A DNA stretch of 5,676 bases, taken from assembly GCA_020628635.1 (NCBI GenBank), contig JAHDEU010000161.1:1-5676 (forward strand), read 5' to 3'. The notes under the pieces were generated by a model that was not told the origin of the DNA, did no database searches, and saw only the letters and a list, made by a program, of their open reading frames with translations. The translations under genes and the position numbers were made by a program. Positions 4,993 to 5,676 of this stretch are shown piece by piece; position 1 is the stretch's first letter, and the number at the start of each line of letters is the position of its first letter. The stretch is from Hellea sp. (GTDB lineage Bacteria; Pseudomonadota; Alphaproteobacteria; Caulobacterales; Maricaulaceae).

Positions 4993-5676
4993 ATGTGGGT
5001 TCTGCCCGAAATCTGGCAGATGTGGACGGTCTTCGCCATCGTGGGCGTCGGGGTCGTGCTCTACGTCACCGAGCGCTACTCCATCGAAGCCATCAGCGTC
5101 GGCCTGATTCTATCGTTGATGCTGTTCGGCAACCTGTTCGCGGGCGCGGATGCGGGGCTCGGCTCCACGGACATGCTGTCAGGCTTTGCGGCCCCTGCCC
5201 TCATCACCATCATGGCGCTGCTGGTCGTCGGTCAGGGCCTGTTCCAGACGGGCGCGCTGGAGCGGTTGATCGTTGCGACCAACCAGGCGCTGGACAAGCG
5301 GCCAAGGCGCACGCTGGGCGCGGTCTTCCTCTGCGCATTCGGCGTGTCGATGTTCATGAACAACACGCCCGTCGTCGTCATGTTCATCCCGGTCCTGACG
5401 GCCATGGCGGCGCGGCTGTCGTCCAGCGCATCGCGCTTCATGATGCCGCTGTCCTTCATCTGCATCCTGGCCGGCATGACGACGCTGATCGGCAGTTCGA
5501 CCAACCTGCTCGTCAACGATGTCCTGACCCGTACGACCGGCATGTCGCTGTCCTTCTTCACCCAGTTCGGCCCCGGCATCACCCTCGCCCTGATCGGGTC
5601 CGCCTTCATCATTCTCGCCAGCCCCATATTGCTGCCGGAGCGCGAAGACGCGAGCCAGCAAACTGCGTCAGGCCAT
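4993..5676 (+). CDS. SLC13-family membrane transporter (permease), N-terminal part, cut by window end
   Basis: An open frame of 228 codons with no stop before the window edge, so the gene is incomplete here. The product is very hydrophobic, with about six membrane segments near residues 11-25, 30-49, 67-84, 107-140, 150-175 and 190-214. Family signatures are MNNTPVVVMFIPVL (122-135) and LIGSSTNLLV (165-174), the NNTP and GSSTN motifs of the SLC13/divalent anion:sodium symporter and ion transporter superfamily, whose members move sulfate, dicarboxylates or similar anions across the inner membrane. The charged, polar stretch PEREDASQQTASGH at 215-228 may be the start of a soluble loop; many bacterial relatives carry TrkA-C (RCK) domains there, but that lies outside the window. 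The ATG at 4993 is preceded by GGGAGG (4978-4983) with 9 bases between; the ATG at 4986 is out of frame. The substrate cannot be told from this part. Confidence 0.9.
   Translation, partial: MWVLPEIWQMWTVFAIVGVGVVLYVTERYSIEAISVGLILSLMLFGNLFAGADAGLGSTDMLSGFAAPALITIMALLVVGQGLFQTGALERLIVATNQALDKRPRRTLGAVFLCAFGVSMFMNNTPVVVMFIPVLTAMAARLSSSASRFMMPLSFICILAGMTTLIGSSTNLLVNDVLTRTTGMSLSFFTQFGPGITLALIGSAFIILASPILLPEREDASQQTASGH

Noticed and set aside
5179..5661. A 160-codon minus-strand frame opposite the transporter
   Set aside because: Very hydrophilic, Q/R/D/G-rich shadow of a hydrophobic membrane protein with clear SLC13 motifs on the plus strand.
1..5676. tRNA, rRNA, CRISPR, insertion sequence or riboswitch
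   Set aside because: Nearly all bases are in coding genes; the gaps (31, 134, 55 and 118 bp) show no cloverleaf, repeat array, transposase or long structured leader.

Overview
The window looks like a stretch of GC-rich alphaproteobacterial chromosome, dense in genes and mostly core metabolism. The main reason is a 5-aminolevulinate synthase gene (hemA, the C4 or Shemin route to haem), which is characteristic of Alphaproteobacteria. The porphobilinogen synthase (HemB) beside it has the cysteine-free, Mg-type metal-binding stretch, which fits. Weak or absent Shine-Dalgarno sites and GTG/TTG starts are also common in this group. Placement below class (for example Sphingomonadales) is only a guess.

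Layout, left to right. (1) Positions 17-542, minus strand: a ParD/ParE-type toxin-antitoxin pair, with overlapping genes, starting 31 bases after the hemA stop codon. (2) Positions 574-1824, minus: hemA. (3) Positions 1825-1958: a 134-bp divergent promoter region with a 10-bp AT palindrome. (4) Positions 1959-2945, plus: hemB. (5) Positions 2942-3955, minus: an AraC-family regulator that meets hemB tail to tail, the two stop codons sharing one CTAG. (6) Positions 3956-4010: a 55-bp gap with a good sigma70-like promoter for the regulator. (7) Positions 4011-4874, minus: a dehydrogenase of the 3-hydroxyisobutyrate dehydrogenase superfamily, probably NADP-linked. (8) Positions 4875-4992: a 118-bp divergent region. 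(9) Position 4993 to the window end, plus: the N-terminal 228 residues of an SLC13-type membrane transporter, cut off by the window edge.

How the genes relate. HemA and HemB catalyse the first two steps of tetrapyrrole synthesis and are transcribed away from each other from one short region, so joint control is plausible. The toxin-antitoxin pair is unrelated in function but sits directly behind hemA; it may be expressed by read-through as well as from its own autorepressed promoter. The dehydrogenase, the AraC regulator and the transporter could form a small catabolic or uptake module, but nothing in the sequence proves a shared substrate.

I found no tRNA, rRNA, CRISPR array, insertion sequence or clear rho-independent terminator. 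I see no convincing undescribed system. The most informative non-coding signal is the parD promoter/operator: its -35 box uses the hemA stop codon, its -10 box lies inside a palindrome, and it predicts a leaderless parD mRNA.
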